Translations under genes and position numbers: made by a program | Source of the DNA: Phycisphaerae bacterium | Lineage (GTDB): Bacteria; Planctomycetota; Phycisphaerae; Tepidisphaerales; Tepidisphaeraceae | Assembly (NCBI GenBank): GCA_014380825.1 | Contig: JACMJD010000245.1 | Span: 1-6,044, forward strand | Direction: 5' to 3' | DNA: 6,044 bases | Part shown: positions 4,591 to 6,044 of the stretch, piece after piece | Layout: every line of letters begins with the position of its first letter | How positions within the stretch are numbered: the stretch's first letter is position 1 | Notes under the pieces: generated by a model | Database searches by the model: none | Told to the model about the DNA's origin: nothing | The model's input: the letters and a program-made list of their open reading frames with translations, nothing else

Positions 4591-5970
4591 ATGCCAGATA
4601 ATTCCGACATCACTCGTTCCACCATCCTCGTCGTCGACGACGAGCGCGAGCACGCGCAAGTCATGTGCGAAGCGTTGCAGCGGCAAGGCCACACGTGCGA
4701 TGTGACGTACAACCTCGATGAAGCCCGGGCCAAGCTTCAGAAGAAGAAGTTTGACGTGATCGTCACCGATCTGCTGATGGACGGTCGCAAGGATGGGCTG
4801 GAAGTCTTGAAGATGGCGCAGGCGTTTCATCCGCCGCCGCCGGTTTTGCTCGTGACGGCGTTGAACGATGTGCCGACGAGCAAGAGCGCGATGAGCGAAG
4901 GGGCTTACGATTACATCGTCAAGCCGCTCGATCTGGAACACTTCCGCGAGCAGGTGAACCGGGCGGCGGAGAAGGCGGCGCTTCAGAAACAGAATCAGGT
5001 CTTGCAGGAACAGATCGAAGATCGTGCCGGGTTCGAGGGTATCATCGGCCGCAGTTACGCGATGCAGCAGGTGATCGAGACCGCGCGGAGCATCGCGGCC
5101 AGCGATATTCCGGTGCTGGTGATGGGTGAAAGCGGCACCGGCAAGGAGCTGGTCGCGCGGGCGATTCACAACAACTCGCGACGGCGAAAGCAGCGGCTGG
5201 TCGCGCTCAACTGCGCCGGCCTGAGCGAGAGCATTCTCGAAGACGAGCTCTTTGGCCACGTGCGCGGTGCGTTTACGGGCGCGCAAGGCGATCGCGCGGG
5301 TCGCTTCGAACATTCAGACAAGGGCACGTTGTTCATGGATGAGATCGGCGACATGCCGCAGTCCATGCAGGCCAAGCTTTTGCGCGTGCTGGAGAACGGC
5401 GAAGTTGTGCGGCTGGGCGCGAACGATCCGATCCGCGTCGACGTTCGGCTGATCAGCGCGACCAATCGCGACCTGGATGAGATGGTGGCCGAGAGGAAGT
5501 TTCGCGAGGATCTGTTCTTTCGCATCAAGGGCGTGACGATTCTGATTCCGCCGCTGCGACAGCGGCGCGAAGATATTCCGCTGCTGACGTACTACTTCAT
5601 GCAAAGTGCGGCCGAGCGATACAACAAGCAGATCGAAGGGATTGAGCCGGAGGCGCAGCAGGCGTTGATGGGCTATCACTGGCCGGGCAACGTGCGCGAG
5701 CTGAAGAACGTGATCGAGAATATGGTGGTGCTGTCGCCGGGCTCGATGATTTCGATGAAGAGCCTGCCGCGCGAACTGGTGCCCGCCGGCGCGGAGCATT
5801 CATCGGGCAGCGTAGACAACCTCGTTGGCCTGACGATGGAACAGGTCGAGAAGGAGCACATCCGCGAAACGCTGAAGCGCGTGCAGGGCAACCGCGAACA
5901 GGCCGCGAAGATCCTGGGCATCGGGGAGCGAACGCTATATCGGAAGATCAAGGAATACGATCTGCATTAG
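4591..5970 (+). CDS. NtrC-family sigma54-dependent response regulator
   Basis: The protein has 459 residues and complete three-domain architecture. The receiver domain (about 10-125) has acid-pocket Asp16/Asp17, phosphoacceptor Asp60 (VTDLLMD), Thr89 and Lys111 (IVKPLD). After a helical linker (about 126-148), the AAA+ domain (about 150-385) has Walker A GESGTGKE (179-186), the GAFTGA loop that contacts sigma54 (226-231), Walker B GTLFMDE (245-251), sensor I ATNRDL (290-295), arginine-finger region LRQRREDIP (322-330) and sensor II GNVREL (366-371). A Fis-type helix-turn-helix closes it (about 428-456; REQAAKILGIGERTLYRKI). It should bind upstream enhancer sites and, when phosphorylated, use ATP to open sigma54 promoters. 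Its partner is very likely the preceding kinase. No clear sigma54 promoter or Shine-Dalgarno appears in the intergenic DNA here, so targets lie elsewhere and translation may start weakly. The ATG is placed 9 residues before the receiver core. Confidence 0.96.
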   Translation: MPDNSDITRSTILVVDDEREHAQVMCEALQRQGHTCDVTYNLDEARAKLQKKKFDVIVTDLLMDGRKDGLEVLKMAQAFHPPPPVLLVTALNDVPTSKSAMSEGAYDYIVKPLDLEHFREQVNRAAEKAALQKQNQVLQEQIEDRAGFEGIIGRSYAMQQVIETARSIAASDIPVLVMGESGTGKELVARAIHNNSRRRKQRLVALNCAGLSESILEDELFGHVRGAFTGAQGDRAGRFEHSDKGTLFMDEIGDMPQSMQAKLLRVLENGEVVRLGANDPIRVDVRLISATNRDLDEMVAERKFREDLFFRIKGVTILIPPLRQRREDIPLLTYYFMQSAAERYNKQIEGIEPEAQQALMGYHWPGNVRELKNVIENMVVLSPGSMISMKSLPRELVPAGAEHSSGSVDNLVGLTMEQVEKEHIRETLKRVQGNREQAAKILGIGERTLYRKIKEYDLH

Positions 5971-5977
5971 CGAAGCC

Positions 5978-6043
5978 TCAGCGCGGCAAATACAGCCGTT
6001 GGCTCAGTACATTGGCTTTGCAAACCGAGTGAACGGCGGTTGA
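5978..6043 (-). CDS. Possible 3' end of a convergent gene (partial)
   Basis: On the minus strand a frame entering from the right edge stays open for 21 codons, ends VLSQRLYLPR and stops at 5978-5980, seven bases from the regulator stop. The composition looks protein-like and convergent placement would fit a short gap, but the stretch is too short to test. The same bases could be plain intergenic DNA. Confidence 0.25.
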   Translation of the reverse strand, partial: STAVHSVCKANVLSQRLYLPR

Positions 6044-6044
6044 A

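Noticed and set aside
4584..4601. Five-codon open frame (ATG at 4584) overlapping the regulator start in another frame
   Set aside because: There is no ribosome site and it is too short to separate from chance. Translational coupling is possible but unsupported.

Overview
The window is GC-rich, tightly packed bacterial chromosome. No plasmid, phage, transposase, rRNA, tRNA or CRISPR features are visible. A Gln-rich protein with a conserved C-terminal tail, followed by a secreted prenyltransferase/squalene-oxidase-repeat protein and a secreted NPCBM-like protein, suggests Planctomycetota or a close PVC-type lineage. This is an inference from gene content and was not tested by a search.

Region 1 (1-2918) looks like one plus-strand operon. 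It holds the 3' end of the Gln-rich protein, then, with an ATGA stop/start overlap, a secreted alpha/alpha-toroid protein. After a short gap comes a secreted beta-rich protein ending in an NPCBM/NEW2-like domain. The gap and the 5' end of the third gene hold a palindromic repeat. One arm of that repeat encodes residues 11-20 of the third gene's predicted signal peptide.

Region 2 (2919-3522) is a stand-alone cold-shock-domain gene. It has a good sigma70-like promoter about 280 bases upstream, giving a predicted leader of about 270 nt with three separate stem-loops. The last stem-loop lies just before a run of eight T and the Shine-Dalgarno sequence, a layout that fits RNA-level, possibly temperature-responsive, control.

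Region 3 (3523-5970) is a two-component system: a small membrane-anchored histidine kinase with no visible sensor domain, followed by an NtrC-type sigma54-activating response regulator. A palindromic repeat built from GTGACAAG units precedes the kinase, and its end may supply the kinase promoter's -35 box. A second, perfect 22-bp inverted repeat separates kinase from regulator. The last 74 bases may hold the tail of a convergent minus-strand gene.

The most notable overall pattern is three unrelated palindromic elements within about 2.8 kb. Each sits at a gene boundary and each may have been co-opted: as a signal peptide and start region, as a promoter or terminator, and as an intra-operon mRNA hairpin.
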